Shown piece by piece: positions 36,000 through 45,339 of a stretch of 64,000 nt of DNA. Origin of the DNA: Microbacterium oxydans (GTDB lineage Bacteria; Actinomycetota; Actinomycetes; Actinomycetales; Microbacteriaceae); contig NZ_FMIR01000014.1 of assembly GCF_900095745.1 (NCBI RefSeq), positions 287,147 to 351,146 of the forward strand, written 5' to 3'. Every line of letters begins with the position of its first letter. The stretch's first letter is position 1. The translations under genes were made by a program, and so were the position numbers. The notes beneath the pieces are model-generated. The model was given only the letters and a program-made list of their open reading frames with translations, was not told the origin of the DNA and searched no databases.

Positions 36000-37922
36000 T
36001 CAGAACCGCGGTGCCGTCTGGCACCAGGAGGCATCGAAGCCGGTGAGGGCGACCATCTCCTTGCCCGACTCCATGTCGATCAGGTGCGTCTCGACGTTCT
36101 CGGGCAGCGGGAGCAGCATCCCGTCGTACGGATTGCTCGCCAGGTCGGGGGCGACGACGACCGCCGCGTACTGGCCGCTCGGCGACGCGCACGCCTGCAG
36201 GATCGAATCGGCCGAGCTGACCTCGACCAGCGGGGTCGCCGTGCCGTCGTCGTCGACGCGGATCACTGCCTGCCCGATCGGCAGCCCCGCGTCGTCGCGC
36301 GAGACCACGTGCCGCAGCGTGCCACCGGGGTACGGCGTGATCGAGGAGGCCGTGCCGTAGTCGGGATCGGATGCCGCGAGCGGCTCTTCGGATCCGTCGG
36401 CGAGGTTGAGCTCGACCACGGTGGCGTCGAGCCGCTCGACGATCGCCGTGTAGGTACCGCGGGAGATGCCCTGGATGGTCGCGGCAAGCCCGAGGGACTG
36501 CACCCCCGCATCGGTCGAGCGGTCGACGAGCGAGAGCGCTCCGTCGAAGTCGATGAAGAGCACGGCGGCGCTGTCGGGCACGAACTGCCAGACGAAGACG
36601 CTCGCCTCCTTGCCCGCGACCTCGATGACCTGAGGGTCGTCTTTGCCGTTCAGCGACTGTGTGACCAGCACGCTCGCTCGTCCTTCGTCGTCGCTCAGCT
36701 CACGGTCGGAGTAGCTGTAGCCGACGAGGCCGCCGCGCTCGGAGACTTGGACTGCACCCACGTAGCCGTCGCCCGGGAGTTTCAGCTCGCGCTGGTTCCC
36801 CCCGTCGCGATCCATCACGATCAACCGGGACCCGTCGTCCTCCTCGACCGCGACGACGAGTTGGTTCGAGGTCGCGCGGAAGTCGTTGATCTTGTCGTGC
36901 TCGTAGACCGCCACCCCGTCGCCCTTGAGGTCGGTGAGGAAGATCTTGTCCTTGCCGTCGACATCGCGGCGCAGGATGAAGATGTGGGATGCCGGGGTCT
37001 CGAAACTCGTCGTCAGGGTCGTCGAGGGACCCCCGCCGGCACCGGTGACATCGGCGACACGCACCGTGTACTTCGTGGAATCGTCGAGCGGGACCGTGAA
37101 GCGCACACCGACGCCACGACCCGATGCATCGACCGTGAACGGCACGGCCGGTTCGACGGTGACCTGCTCGGGATCGATGTCCGCGAGCGCCTGATTCGCC
37201 GTGAGGATGACCCGACTCCCGGAGGACTCGATCGCCTGCGCGGCGTCGACCTGCACCTCGCTGATCCGTGGCCCCTGCAGGAGGCTCACGATGCCGAACA
37301 CGGTGCCGACGAGCACCAGAACGCCGAGGACCGCACCGATCGTGAGGAGGAAACGGCGTGACGTCGCAGGGGTGCGGGCAGGCTCGCGGGCGGACGGGTC
37401 GCGGGAGTCGGCCGGATCGAACGCCTCATCGCGCGGCTCAACCTCGGCCTCAGTTTCGGCTTGGGCGTCGGCAGCGGCGGCGGCGGCATCGGGAGCGTCA
37501 GGGGACGCGACGAAGGGGGCCGCACCCACGACGACGGGCTCCGTGGGGAGAGGAACAGACGGAAGCGCCGTCGCCTCGGCGTCTTCCCGCGCAGCGGCCT
37601 CGAAGGCGGCCATCTTGCGGGCGGCGGCTTCCTGCTCCGCGACCTCGCGATCGCCTGCCTCTCGCACCGCGGCCTCGCGGGCAGCGGCATCCCGGGCGGC
37701 GGCTTCGCGAGCAGCAGCTTCACGGGCAGCGGCATCGCGAGCAGAAGTCTCGTCCGCATCGGCGCGCGGCTCCTCGACGCGCGGTTCGGGCTCATGGTGC
37801 GTCGCGAGCGCGCGCTCGATCCGCTCGGCCTCGGCCGCCTCGGCTGCCTCTCTGGCCGCGCGCATCTCCGCACGAGTCTGCGGAACGGCGGGCACCTCGG
37901 GGCGCTCGTCGTCAGTACTCAT
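36000..37922 (-). CDS. membrane-anchored propeller-like protein with Ala-rich repeat
   Basis: 640 aa. A cytoplasmic N-terminus carries tandem AAREA/AARDA units (about 55-115, coiled-coil-like), then one membrane helix (about 186-208: FLLTIGAVLGVLVLVG). A large outside region follows, with TolB/WD40-like strands (HIFILRRDVDGKDKIFLTDLKGDG, SRLIVMDRDGGNQRELKLPG). No catalytic motif recognised. Its start overlaps the end of the TIGR03943 gene by 11 bases. Confidence 0.7.
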   Translation of the reverse strand: MSTDDERPEVPAVPQTRAEMRAAREAAEAAEAERIERALATHHEPEPRVEEPRADADETSARDAAAREAAAREAAARDAAAREAAVREAGDREVAEQEAAARKMAAFEAAAREDAEATALPSVPLPTEPVVVGAAPFVASPDAPDAAAAAADAQAETEAEVEPRDEAFDPADSRDPSAREPARTPATSRRFLLTIGAVLGVLVLVGTVFGIVSLLQGPRISEVQVDAAQAIESSGSRVILTANQALADIDPEQVTVEPAVPFTVDASGRGVGVRFTVPLDDSTKYTVRVADVTGAGGGPSTTLTTSFETPASHIFILRRDVDGKDKIFLTDLKGDGVAVYEHDKINDFRATSNQLVVAVEEDDGSRLIVMDRDGGNQRELKLPGDGYVGAVQVSERGGLVGYSYSDRELSDDEGRASVLVTQSLNGKDDPQVIEVAGKEASVFVWQFVPDSAAVLFIDFDGALSLVDRSTDAGVQSLGLAATIQGISRGTYTAIVERLDATVVELNLADGSEEPLAASDPDYGTASSITPYPGGTLRHVVSRDDAGLPIGQAVIRVDDDGTATPLVEVSSADSILQACASPSGQYAAVVVAPDLASNPYDGMLLPLPENVETHLIDMESGKEMVALTGFDASWCQTAPRF

Positions 37923-38724
37923 ACGGATCCCCCGGCTCGTCGATCGCGACGACATCGGTCGGCTCGACACGGAGCTTTCCATCGGCATCCGCGCGCACGG
38001 TCCCGGTGATCTCGACCCACTGTCCGGTCGCGTAGTCATCCGGATCGACGTCGACCGGGAGTGCGGCGGTCTGCGCGTCGATCACGCAGTGCGTGATGAC
38101 CAGTCGGGTGAGGTTCACGCCGTCGTCAGCCGAGGAGTCGGGCGTCACGAATCCCGTCAGGGTCACCGGTGCGCCGTCATAGGCGGCGGTGTTCGTGGAC
38201 GCGGCGAAGACGCTCGCCCAGTCGCCCACCCCGAAGGTCGATGTGTCGGCGACGCCGAGCGCGACCGTGTCCGACCCCGCGAACAGGGCGCTCTGCTCCC
38301 CCGCGCGCGACATCGCCAACTCGACCGACAGCGAGGCCGGCGGCAGCACGAGGGCGGCGGCGACGACGCCCGTGGCGATCACACCGCCCGCGACGGCCCC
38401 GACACCCGCGAGCGAACGCCGAGGGGAGGCGGTGGGCGAGCCGTGATCCGCATCATCGGCGGTATCCGCGACTTCCGGAGCGGGCCCGTGATCGTGTCCG
38501 TGGTCGCCCTCCTCGCCGAGCGGGAGGGTGCACGACCAGATCGCGCCGGCGAGCGTCACGACCGCGGCGGTGCAGGCGAACCACACCGATTCGGGGCTGA
38601 TGTAGAGGTTGAGGCGCCCGGTGAGCCCGAGGCCGAGCGTGACGACCGAGATCACGGCGGCGAGCCCCACACCCAGCCAGCGGGTGCCGAGCGCGCGGGC
38701 ACGGATGGCGGTCTGCTCAGACAA
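37912..38724 (-). CDS. TIGR03943 (DUF1980) permease-partner protein
   Basis: 270 aa. N-terminal membrane segments, a His-rich linker (GDHGHDHG) that may bind metal, another helix, then a soluble domain with VTLTGFVTPD, RLVITHCVIDA and GQWVEITGTV, typical of the family. These proteins are encoded with DUF318 permeases, as here (8-base overlap). Function unproven; metal or thiol transport is often suggested. Confidence 0.82.
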   Translation of the reverse strand: MSEQTAIRARALGTRWLGVGLAAVISVVTLGLGLTGRLNLYISPESVWFACTAAVVTLAGAIWSCTLPLGEEGDHGHDHGPAPEVADTADDADHGSPTASPRRSLAGVGAVAGGVIATGVVAAALVLPPASLSVELAMSRAGEQSALFAGSDTVALGVADTSTFGVGDWASVFAASTNTAAYDGAPVTLTGFVTPDSSADDGVNLTRLVITHCVIDAQTAALPVDVDPDDYATGQWVEITGTVRADADGKLRVEPTDVVAIDEPGDPYEY

Positions 38725-39757
38725 GGACGTTCACCCCGATCCCGATGGCGAAGGCCGAGGCGAGCACGATTCCCACGATGCCGACGAGGGTGCGCGTCGT
38801 GAACGTGGTGCGCATGAGCGCGAGCATCTTGACGTCGACGAGCGGACCGACCAGCAGGAAGGCGACGATCGCACCGGACGAGAACGTCGACGCGAACGAC
38901 AGCGCGAAGAAGGCATCCACGTTCGAGCAGATCGCGACGGTCATCGCCAGGATCATCATCGCGACGATCGACAGCACCGGGTTCGAACCGATGGCGAGCA
39001 GCCATTCGCGCGGGATGAGCACCTGCACGGCTCCGGCGAGCGCCGAGCCGATCACCAGCGCGGGCATCACGGCACGCAGCTCGACGAGGAACTGCGTCAG
39101 GCTGCGGCGCACCGGCGTGCCCGGTTCGTGCGTCACACGGTCGCAGGTGTCGACGAAACGCTGCGTGAGCATGCCGTCCGGGTCGGGGTGGCGGCTGTAG
39201 ATCCAGCCGATCAGGTTCGCGATCAGGTAGCCGCCGACGAGGCGGGCGACCAGGATGCCGCCGTCCCAGCCGAATGCCGCGTGCGTGGTGAGGATCACGA
39301 TCGGGTTCACGATCGGCGCCGCGATGAGGAAGGTCATCGCCTCGGCCGGAGCGAGCCCGCGCATCATCAGCCCGCGCGCGAAGGGCACGTTGCCGCACTC
39401 GCACACCGGGATCAGCATGCCGAGCAGCGACAGCACGGCACGACGGGCCCATGCGCGCCGGGGCAGCCAGCGGTGGATGACGTCGGGCGGCAGCCACACC
39501 TGCACCACGATCGACAGCAGCACGCCGAGGATCACGAACGGCAGCGCCTCGATCAGCACGCTCAGCGCGAGGGTGAGGCCGTCCTGCGCGCGGGTCGGGA
39601 GAGCTGCGGGGAAGAGCGTCGGCAGGAAGGCGTCGATGAGGAACAGCGCCGCGATGATGACGACGCCGAGACCGACTCCGATCCAGGCCGAGCGCGCGGA
39701 CGGCGCCGGGCGATGCGTGTGACCGTGACGGGTCGCCGTACCTGCCGAGGGGCTCAC
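38717..39757 (-). CDS. DUF318 (YraQ-type) permease
   Basis: 346 aa, eight or more membrane helices. Signature LIPVCECGNVPFARGLMMRG and LIAAPIVNPIVI in the first half, VDAFFALSFA in the second. GTG at 39757 overlaps the zur TGA (GTGA), which decides the start. Partner of the TIGR03943 protein and very likely part of the zinc response given its coupling to the Fur-family gene. Confidence 0.85.
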   Translation of the reverse strand: MSPSAGTATRHGHTHRPAPSARSAWIGVGLGVVIIAALFLIDAFLPTLFPAALPTRAQDGLTLALSVLIEALPFVILGVLLSIVVQVWLPPDVIHRWLPRRAWARRAVLSLLGMLIPVCECGNVPFARGLMMRGLAPAEAMTFLIAAPIVNPIVILTTHAAFGWDGGILVARLVGGYLIANLIGWIYSRHPDPDGMLTQRFVDTCDRVTHEPGTPVRRSLTQFLVELRAVMPALVIGSALAGAVQVLIPREWLLAIGSNPVLSIVAMMILAMTVAICSNVDAFFALSFASTFSSGAIVAFLLVGPLVDVKMLALMRTTFTTRTLVGIVGIVLASAFAIGIGVNVLV

Positions 39758-40170
39758 GCGTTCGCAGCCCTTTCGGCGTCGCGCTTGTTCGTGCACGGCG
39801 TGCACAGGCCGAAGATGTCGACCACGTGCGCGGCATCCGTGAATCCGTGCAGCGCCGCGGTGCGGTGCGCCCACTGCTCGACGTCTTTGGCCTCGATCTC
39901 GACCGTCAGGCCGCAGGACCGGCAGATGAGGTGGTGGTGGTGCCCCTGCGTCGTGCAGGCGCGGTACAGCGCCTCGCCCTCGGGGCTCTGCAGCGAATCG
40001 GCGTCACCGGAGGCCGCGAGGCCGGCGAGCGCGCGGTACACCGTGGCGAGGCCGATGCCCGTGTTGTCGTCACGCAGCGAGGCGTGCAGGTTCTGCGCGC
40101 TCACGAAGCCGCGCGCGTCGGCGAGTGCTTCGCGCACACGGTCGCGCTGCCAGGTGTTCCGCTGAGCCAT
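39754..40170 (-). CDS. zur: Fur-family metal regulator, probably Zur
   Basis: 138 aa. N-terminal winged helix (LATVYRALAGLA), then a metal-binding half with HHHHLICRSCG and CTPC cysteine pairs and further His. Probably senses zinc and represses the znu genes: it follows znuB by 60 bases, and a Zur-like box precedes znuA. Identity as Zur rather than Fur or Nur rests on context. Confidence 0.85.
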   Translation of the reverse strand: MAQRNTWQRDRVREALADARGFVSAQNLHASLRDDNTGIGLATVYRALAGLAASGDADSLQSPEGEALYRACTTQGHHHHLICRSCGLTVEIEAKDVEQWAHRTAALHGFTDAAHVVDIFGLCTPCTNKRDAERAANA

Positions 40171-40230
40171 GAGACGAGTCTAGGCCGCAGGAGTTGGCGA
40201 GGGCTGGGAGTGGATGCGCCCGTGCATGAC

Positions 40231-41091
40231 TCAGGCCCGGACGCGCTTCACCCTGGCGCGCGAGCGCTGCACGATCCAGCACACGACGTAGATGGTGAAC
40301 GACAGGGTCGTGATGTACGGGCTCACGGGCAGCGTGCCGGCGAGGGCGAGCAGGATGCCGCCGACGGCCGAGACGAATCCGAACAGGGCGGACAGCAGTG
40401 GCACCGCGATGGGGCCGGCCGTCACACGCATCGCCGCAGCGGCGGGTGTGACCAGCAGCGCCATCACCAGCAGCGCACCGATGATGTGCACGCTCACCGC
40501 GACGATGAGGCCCAGCAGGACCATGAACAGCAGGCTCACGGCACGGGTCGGTACTCCGCGGGCAGCGGCCGATTCCGGGTCGAGCGAGTCGAAGCGCAGC
40601 GGGTTCCACATCACCAGCAACCCGATGAGCACGACCATGCTGATGCCGATGAGCCAGCCGAGGTCGGGGCTCGACACCGAGACGATCTGCCCGGTCAGCA
40701 GGCTGAACCGGTTGGCGCTGCGGCCGTCGTACAGGGAGAGGAACAGGATGCCGAGGCCCAGGCCGAACGGCATCAGCACCCCGACGATCGAGTTGCGGTC
40801 CCTCGCCTTGGCCCCGAGGATGCCGATCAGTATCGCCGCGACCAGGGCGCCGGCCAACGACCCGAACACCACACTGCCGCCGAACAGCAGGGCGGCGGCG
40901 GCACCCGCGAACGACAACTCGCTCACACCGTGCACCGCGAACGCGAGGTCGCGCTGCATCACGAAGACGCCGATCAGTCCGCCGACGATGCCGAGGACCG
41001 CACCCGCGATGATCGAGTTCGACAGCAGGGCGACGAGTTCGCCGTAGTCCTGGAACGAGAAGACGTCGCTCCAGTCGACCAGGGGCCTCAT
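40231..41091 (-). CDS. znuB: zinc ABC transporter permease
   Basis: 286 aa, ABC-3 family with eight or so membrane helices (FAVHGVSELSFAGAA, GALLVMALLVTPAAAA). Its ATG overlaps the znuC stop by four bases. Inner-membrane part of the importer. Confidence 0.9.
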   Translation of the reverse strand: MRPLVDWSDVFSFQDYGELVALLSNSIIAGAVLGIVGGLIGVFVMQRDLAFAVHGVSELSFAGAAAALLFGGSVVFGSLAGALVAAILIGILGAKARDRNSIVGVLMPFGLGLGILFLSLYDGRSANRFSLLTGQIVSVSSPDLGWLIGISMVVLIGLLVMWNPLRFDSLDPESAAARGVPTRAVSLLFMVLLGLIVAVSVHIIGALLVMALLVTPAAAAMRVTAGPIAVPLLSALFGFVSAVGGILLALAGTLPVSPYITTLSFTIYVVCWIVQRSRARVKRVRA

Positions 41092-41909
41092 GCCGCTCCT
41101 CCATGCTCGTGGTCGCCGTGGTCGTGGTGCGGCTCGGCATCCGGAACACCGACGACGACCAGCCGGTCGCCCGCGCGGAGCACGAACACCGGGGTGCCGT
41201 AGAGGTCGCTGAGCACGCGGGTCTGCAGCACCTCGTCGGGAGTGCCCAGGAGGAACCGGCCGCCCGCGATGTAGAGGATGCGGTCGACGCGGCCGAGGAT
41301 CGGGTTGATGTCGTGCGTGACGAACAGCACCGCGGCCTCGCGCTCACGGCGCTGGCGGTCGATGATGTCGGTCACGGCCAGCTGGTTGGCCAGGTCGAGG
41401 TTCGACAGCGGCTCGTCACACAGCAGCAGCGCCGGCTCGTCGGCGAGGGCCTGACCGACCCGCAACCGCTGCTGCTCGCCGCCCGAGAGCAGGCCGACAC
41501 GGCGATCGGCGAAGTGCGAGGCCCCGACGGACTCGAGCAGACGGTCGACCTTGGCGCGGTCGCCGCGATGCGGGATCGGGAACCCGAACCGGCTTCCGCT
41601 GACGCCGAGCCCCACCAGGTCACGGGCTCGCATGCTGGTGTCGGGGGCGAGGTTGCGCTGCTGCGGGATGTAGCCGATGCGGGAGTTGCCGCGGTGCACG
41701 GGCTCCCCCGCGACGCGGATCGACCCTGAAGACAGCGGCTGCAGACCGAGGATGCTGCGCAGCAGCGTGGTCTTGCCCGACCCGGACGGGCCGAGCACCG
41801 CGATGAACTCCCCGGGCTGCACCGTCAGGTCGAGCCCTGACCAGAGTTCGCGGTCGCCACGCTGGAGTGCGGCGTCGGTGATCTCGAGGACCGGAGCGCC
41901 GCCGCTCAC
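41088..41909 (-). CDS. znuC: zinc ABC transporter ATPase
   Basis: 273 aa. Walker A GPSGSGKTT, signature LSGGEQQRL, Walker B LLLCDEPLSNLD, then the switch His in FVTHDIN. A His-rich C-terminus may bind zinc. Overlaps the znuA stop. Confidence 0.92.
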   Translation of the reverse strand: MSGGAPVLEITDAALQRGDRELWSGLDLTVQPGEFIAVLGPSGSGKTTLLRSILGLQPLSSGSIRVAGEPVHRGNSRIGYIPQQRNLAPDTSMRARDLVGLGVSGSRFGFPIPHRGDRAKVDRLLESVGASHFADRRVGLLSGGEQQRLRVGQALADEPALLLCDEPLSNLDLANQLAVTDIIDRQRREREAAVLFVTHDINPILGRVDRILYIAGGRFLLGTPDEVLQTRVLSDLYGTPVFVLRAGDRLVVVGVPDAEPHHDHGDHEHGGAA

Positions 41910-42901
41910 GGCTGGACAGCGGCGGCGAGGCTCTTGATCGCGTCACTCATCCACTCAGAGTACGACGATCCGTCCTCGAGCAGCTCCGTGAACGCGACGA
42001 CGGGGATGCCGGCGTCCTTCGCGGCCGCCTCGACGCGCTCGGTCTCCGCGCCACCGGTCTGCGCGTTGGTCAGCAGCGCCGTGGCCTCGCCGCCGTCGAT
42101 GACCTTGAGCGCCTCGAGCAGCACGGCGGGCGCGACATCGGTGCCCTCCTCGACCGACTCGGCGAACCCTTCGGGCGTGACGTCGGTGAGGCCGGCCGCG
42201 GCAGCGAGGTAACCGGGCAGCGGCTCGGTCATGAAGACCGTGGCGCCTGCGGCATCCGTCTTGATGGTCTCGAGGTCGGCCTCGAAGCCCTCCAGGTCGG
42301 CGACGATCTCGTCGGCGTTGGCCGCGAACTCCTTCGCCCCGTCGGGGTCGAGCTCGGCCAGCTCGTCGGAGATCGCCTCGACGACATGGATCATCGTGTG
42401 CGGGTCGAACCAGACGTGCTCGTTGAAGCCCTCGATGTGGTTGTGTCCCTCGTGACCCTCTTCGCCCTCGGCGTGATCGTGGTCGTGGGACTCGTCGTCG
42501 GCGTGGTCGTGCTCGGCCTCGTCGTGACCCTCGTTGCCGGGGAAGTCGTGCGAGAACTCGACCGCCGTGACGACGTGCGGGTCCTTCGCGTCCTCGAGCA
42601 GCGTGTCGACGAAGGCGTCGTAGCCGCCGCCGTTCTCGATCACCAGGTCGGCCTTCTGCACCGTGAGGCGGTCGCGCGCGGTCGCCTCGTACGAGTGCGG
42701 GTCCTGCGAGGCCGAGGTGATGAGCGACTCGACCTCGACGCGGTCGCCGCCGATCTGCGCGGCGATGTCGCCGTAGACGTTGGTGCTCGCGACGACCGTG
42801 ATGGTGCCGTCGTCGCCCTCTCCCGCTGCCGGGGTGGAGCATCCGGCCAGCGTGAGTGCGGCGACGGATGCGAGGGCGAGGGCGACGACGGGCTTCTTCA
42901 T
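41906..42901 (-). CDS. znuA: zinc-binding lipoprotein of ABC transporter
   Basis: 331 aa. Lipobox LTLAGC (Cys20). A His/Asp/Glu-rich loop (HDEAEHDHADD, HDHDHAEGEEGHEGH) is typical of zinc rather than manganese binders, and metal-site histidines occur in DPHSYE and HVWFDPHT. First gene of the zinc operon. Confidence 0.92.
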   Translation of the reverse strand: MKKPVVALALASVAALTLAGCSTPAAGEGDDGTITVVASTNVYGDIAAQIGGDRVEVESLITSASQDPHSYEATARDRLTVQKADLVIENGGGYDAFVDTLLEDAKDPHVVTAVEFSHDFPGNEGHDEAEHDHADDESHDHDHAEGEEGHEGHNHIEGFNEHVWFDPHTMIHVVEAISDELAELDPDGAKEFAANADEIVADLEGFEADLETIKTDAAGATVFMTEPLPGYLAAAAGLTDVTPEGFAESVEEGTDVAPAVLLEALKVIDGGEATALLTNAQTGGAETERVEAAAKDAGIPVVAFTELLEDGSSYSEWMSDAIKSLAAAVQP

Positions 42902-42915
42902 GCCTTCACTCTAAA

Positions 42916-42936
42916 CGCTAATGAGAACCATTATCA
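42916..42936 (-). promoter_or_regulatory. Zur-like box upstream of znuA
   Basis: Read on the minus strand it begins TGATAATGG and continues TTCTCATTA. It agrees with the actinobacterial Zur palindrome (TGATAATGATTATCATTATCA-like) at 17 of 21 positions by my count. It lies 15-35 bp upstream of the znuA start, where a repressor would block the promoter. Confidence 0.75.
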
Positions 42937-42978
42937 AGTTGAGCGGGGTGCCGCGTTCCCGGGCTCGACGCCGCAGGC

Positions 42979-44331
42979 TCACTCCACCAGCAGCGCAGGC
43001 TCCTCGAGCACGGATGCCACGTCGGCGATGAAGCGGCTCATGCCGTCGCCGTCGATCACGCGGTGGTCGAACGACCCGGCGACCGTGGTCACCCAGCGCG
43101 GGCGCACCTCGCCGTCGACGACCCACGGCTTCTGGCTGATGGTGCCCATCGCCACGATGCCGGCCTCGCCGGGGTTGATGATCGGGGTGCCGGCATCCAT
43201 CCCGAACACACCGATGTTGGTGATCGTGATGGTGCCGCCCTGCTGATCGGCCGGCGGCGTCTTTCCCTCGCGCGCCGTGAGCGTCAGGCGGTTCAGCGCC
43301 CGCGCCAGGTCCTTCATGCTCAGGTCCTGCGCGTCCTTGATGTTCGGCACGAGCAGGCCGCGCGGGGTGGCGGCGGCGATACCGAGGTTCACGTAGTGGC
43401 GCACGGCGATCTCCGCGCCGGCATCCGTCTCGATCCAGGCGGCGTTCACCATCGGCGTGCGACGAGCCGCCCAGATCACGGCCCTGGCCACGATGAGCAG
43501 CGGCGAGACCTTGATGTCGGCATAGTCGGGCGAGGCCTTGAGCCGCTTCACGAGCTCCATCGTGCGGCTCGCGTCGACCTCTTTCCACACCGTCACGTGC
43601 GGAGCGGAGTACGCGCTCTGCACCATGGCCGAGGAGGTGGCCTTGCGCACACCCTTGACCGGGATCGACTCGGTGCGGTCGTCGCCGGCGGCGGAAGGAC
43701 GGGTCGCGGTGAGGCCGCGGGCGAGTCCGGCCGGAGCGGCCTGCGGCGCGGGCACCGTCTCTTCACGGACGTCGCCCCACTCCGGGGTCTCGATGTTGCG
43801 GAAGACACTCGCCTGCGAGGCGTGCTTGACCACGTCGTCCCGGGTGACCTCGCCATCCGCACCGGTCGCCGCGACCGCGGTGAGGTCGACGCCGAGATCG
43901 CGCGCGAGCTTGCGGATCGGCGGCTTGGCGATCACGCCCACCGAGGAGCGCACCGGACGCTCGGCCGGGCGCTTGCGGCGCGAGGTGGCACCGCCGCCCG
44001 TGCCGTAGCCGACGAGGACCGAGCCGCCGCCCTCCTCCGGCGCGGGGGCCTCGGCCGTGGCGACGACTCCGGGGCCGGCGTCGTCGCGCGCATCCGTCAC
44101 GAAGGTGATGATCGGTGAACCGACCTCGACCGTCGCTCCTTCGGCGACGAGCAGCTCGCCGACGACGCCCGCGTGCGGCGACGGCAGCTCGACGAGCGAC
44201 TTGGCCGTCTCGATCTCGCAGACGACGTCGTTGATCGCGACCGTGTCACCGGGGGCGACCTTCCAGGCGACGATCTCCGCCTCGGTCAGACCCTCCCCGA
44301 CGTCGGGGAGGTTGAAGTTCTGCGTGCTCAT
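42979..44331 (-). CDS. bkdC: branched-chain 2-oxoacid dehydrogenase E2 (lipoyl acyltransferase)
   Basis: 450 aa. One lipoyl domain with Lys44 in [10 protein letters not shown], an E3/E1-binding domain ([19 protein letters not shown]), and the acyltransferase domain with catalytic DHRVIDGDG near the end. Accepts the acyl group from E1. Single lipoyl domain and E1 alpha/beta neighbours favour the branched-chain complex over pyruvate dehydrogenase. Confidence 0.9.
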   Translation of the reverse strand: MSTQNFNLPDVGEGLTEAEIVAWKVAPGDTVAINDVVCEIETAKSLVELPSPHAGVVGELLVAEGATVEVGSPIITFVTDARDDAGPGVVATAEAPAPEEGGGSVLVGYGTGGGATSRRKRPAERPVRSSVGVIAKPPIRKLARDLGVDLTAVAATGADGEVTRDDVVKHASQASVFRNIETPEWGDVREETVPAPQAAPAGLARGLTATRPSAAGDDRTESIPVKGVRKATSSAMVQSAYSAPHVTVWKEVDASRTMELVKRLKASPDYADIKVSPLLIVARAVIWAARRTPMVNAAWIETDAGAEIAVRHYVNLGIAAATPRGLLVPNIKDAQDLSMKDLARALNRLTLTAREGKTPPADQQGGTITITNIGVFGMDAGTPIINPGEAGIVAMGTISQKPWVVDGEVRPRWVTTVAGSFDHRVIDGDGMSRFIADVASVLEEPALLVE

Positions 44332-44358
44332 GACGAGTCCTTTCGGCCGAGCGGGCGG

Positions 44359-45339
44359 TCAGTAGGCCAGTGAACGGTCGACGGCTTCGAGGATGCGGTC
44401 CGCATCCGGGAGGTACACGCCCTCGAGCTTCGCCGGCGGGAACGGGGTGTCGTAGCCGGAGACGCGCAGCACCGGAGCCTCGAGTGCGTAGAACGCACGC
44501 TCCATGACGGTGGCCGCGATCTCGCCGCCGATGCTGGCGAAGCCCTGGGCCTCTTGCGCATAGACCATGCGTCCGGTCTTGCGGATCGAGTCGAGGATCG
44601 GCTCGTAGTCGACCGGCGACAGCGAGCGCACGTCGACGACCTCGCAGCTCGTGCCCTCGGCTTCGGCGAGCGCGGCGGCCTGCAACAGCGTGGTGACCAT
44701 GGCGCCGTGGCCGACGAGCGTCACATCACTGCCCGTGCGCACGACGCGCGAGGAGTGCAGCGGCACGGCGGAAGCGTCGAGGTCGACCTCGCCCTTCTGC
44801 CAGTAGCGGCTCTTCGGCTCCATGAAGATCACGGGGTCGTTCGAGGCGATCGCTTCCTGGATCATCCAGTAGGCGTCGTTGGGCGTCGACGGCGACACCA
44901 CGCGCAGTCCGGGAGTGTGCGCGAAGTACGCCTCCGGGCTCTCCTGGTGATGCTCGACCGCGCCGATGTGCCCGCCGTAGGGGATGCGGATCACGATCGG
45001 CATGCTGAGCGCGCCCTCGTGCCGGTTGGTGAGCTTCGCGAGCTGCGTGGTGATCTGGTCGAACGCCGGGAACACGAAACCGTCGAACTGGATCTCGATG
45101 ACCGGGCGGTAGCCGACCATCGCCATGCCGATCGCGGTGCCGACGATCCCGGACTCGGCGAGCGGGGTGTCGAGCACCCGACGGTCGCCGAAGTCGCGCT
45201 GCAGGTGCTCGGTCACACGGAACACTCCGCCGAGCTTGCCGATGTCCTCGCCCATGAGCAGGACCTTCGGGTCGTTCTCCATCGCCTTGCGCATCCCCGC
45301 GTTCAGGGCCTTGCTGAGCGGCATCGTCTCGAGGGTCAT
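44359..45339 (-). CDS. bkdB: branched-chain 2-oxoacid dehydrogenase E1 beta
   Basis: 326 aa. Transketolase-like fold with GMAMVGYRPVIEIQFDGFVFPAF and PYGGHIGAVEHHQESPEAYFAHTPG. Works with E1 alpha to decarboxylate branched-chain 2-oxoacids with thiamine diphosphate. Overlaps the E1 alpha stop by four bases. Confidence 0.92.
   Translation of the reverse strand: MTLETMPLSKALNAGMRKAMENDPKVLLMGEDIGKLGGVFRVTEHLQRDFGDRRVLDTPLAESGIVGTAIGMAMVGYRPVIEIQFDGFVFPAFDQITTQLAKLTNRHEGALSMPIVIRIPYGGHIGAVEHHQESPEAYFAHTPGLRVVSPSTPNDAYWMIQEAIASNDPVIFMEPKSRYWQKGEVDLDASAVPLHSSRVVRTGSDVTLVGHGAMVTTLLQAAALAEAEGTSCEVVDVRSLSPVDYEPILDSIRKTGRMVYAQEAQGFASIGGEIAATVMERAFYALEAPVLRVSGYDTPFPPAKLEGVYLPDADRILEAVDRSLAY

Noticed and set aside
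36001..37361. Long plus-strand open frames opposite the propeller and TIGR03943 genes
   Set aside because: They are shadows in a high-GC region; the minus-strand genes overlap as an operon and have membrane helices and family motifs.
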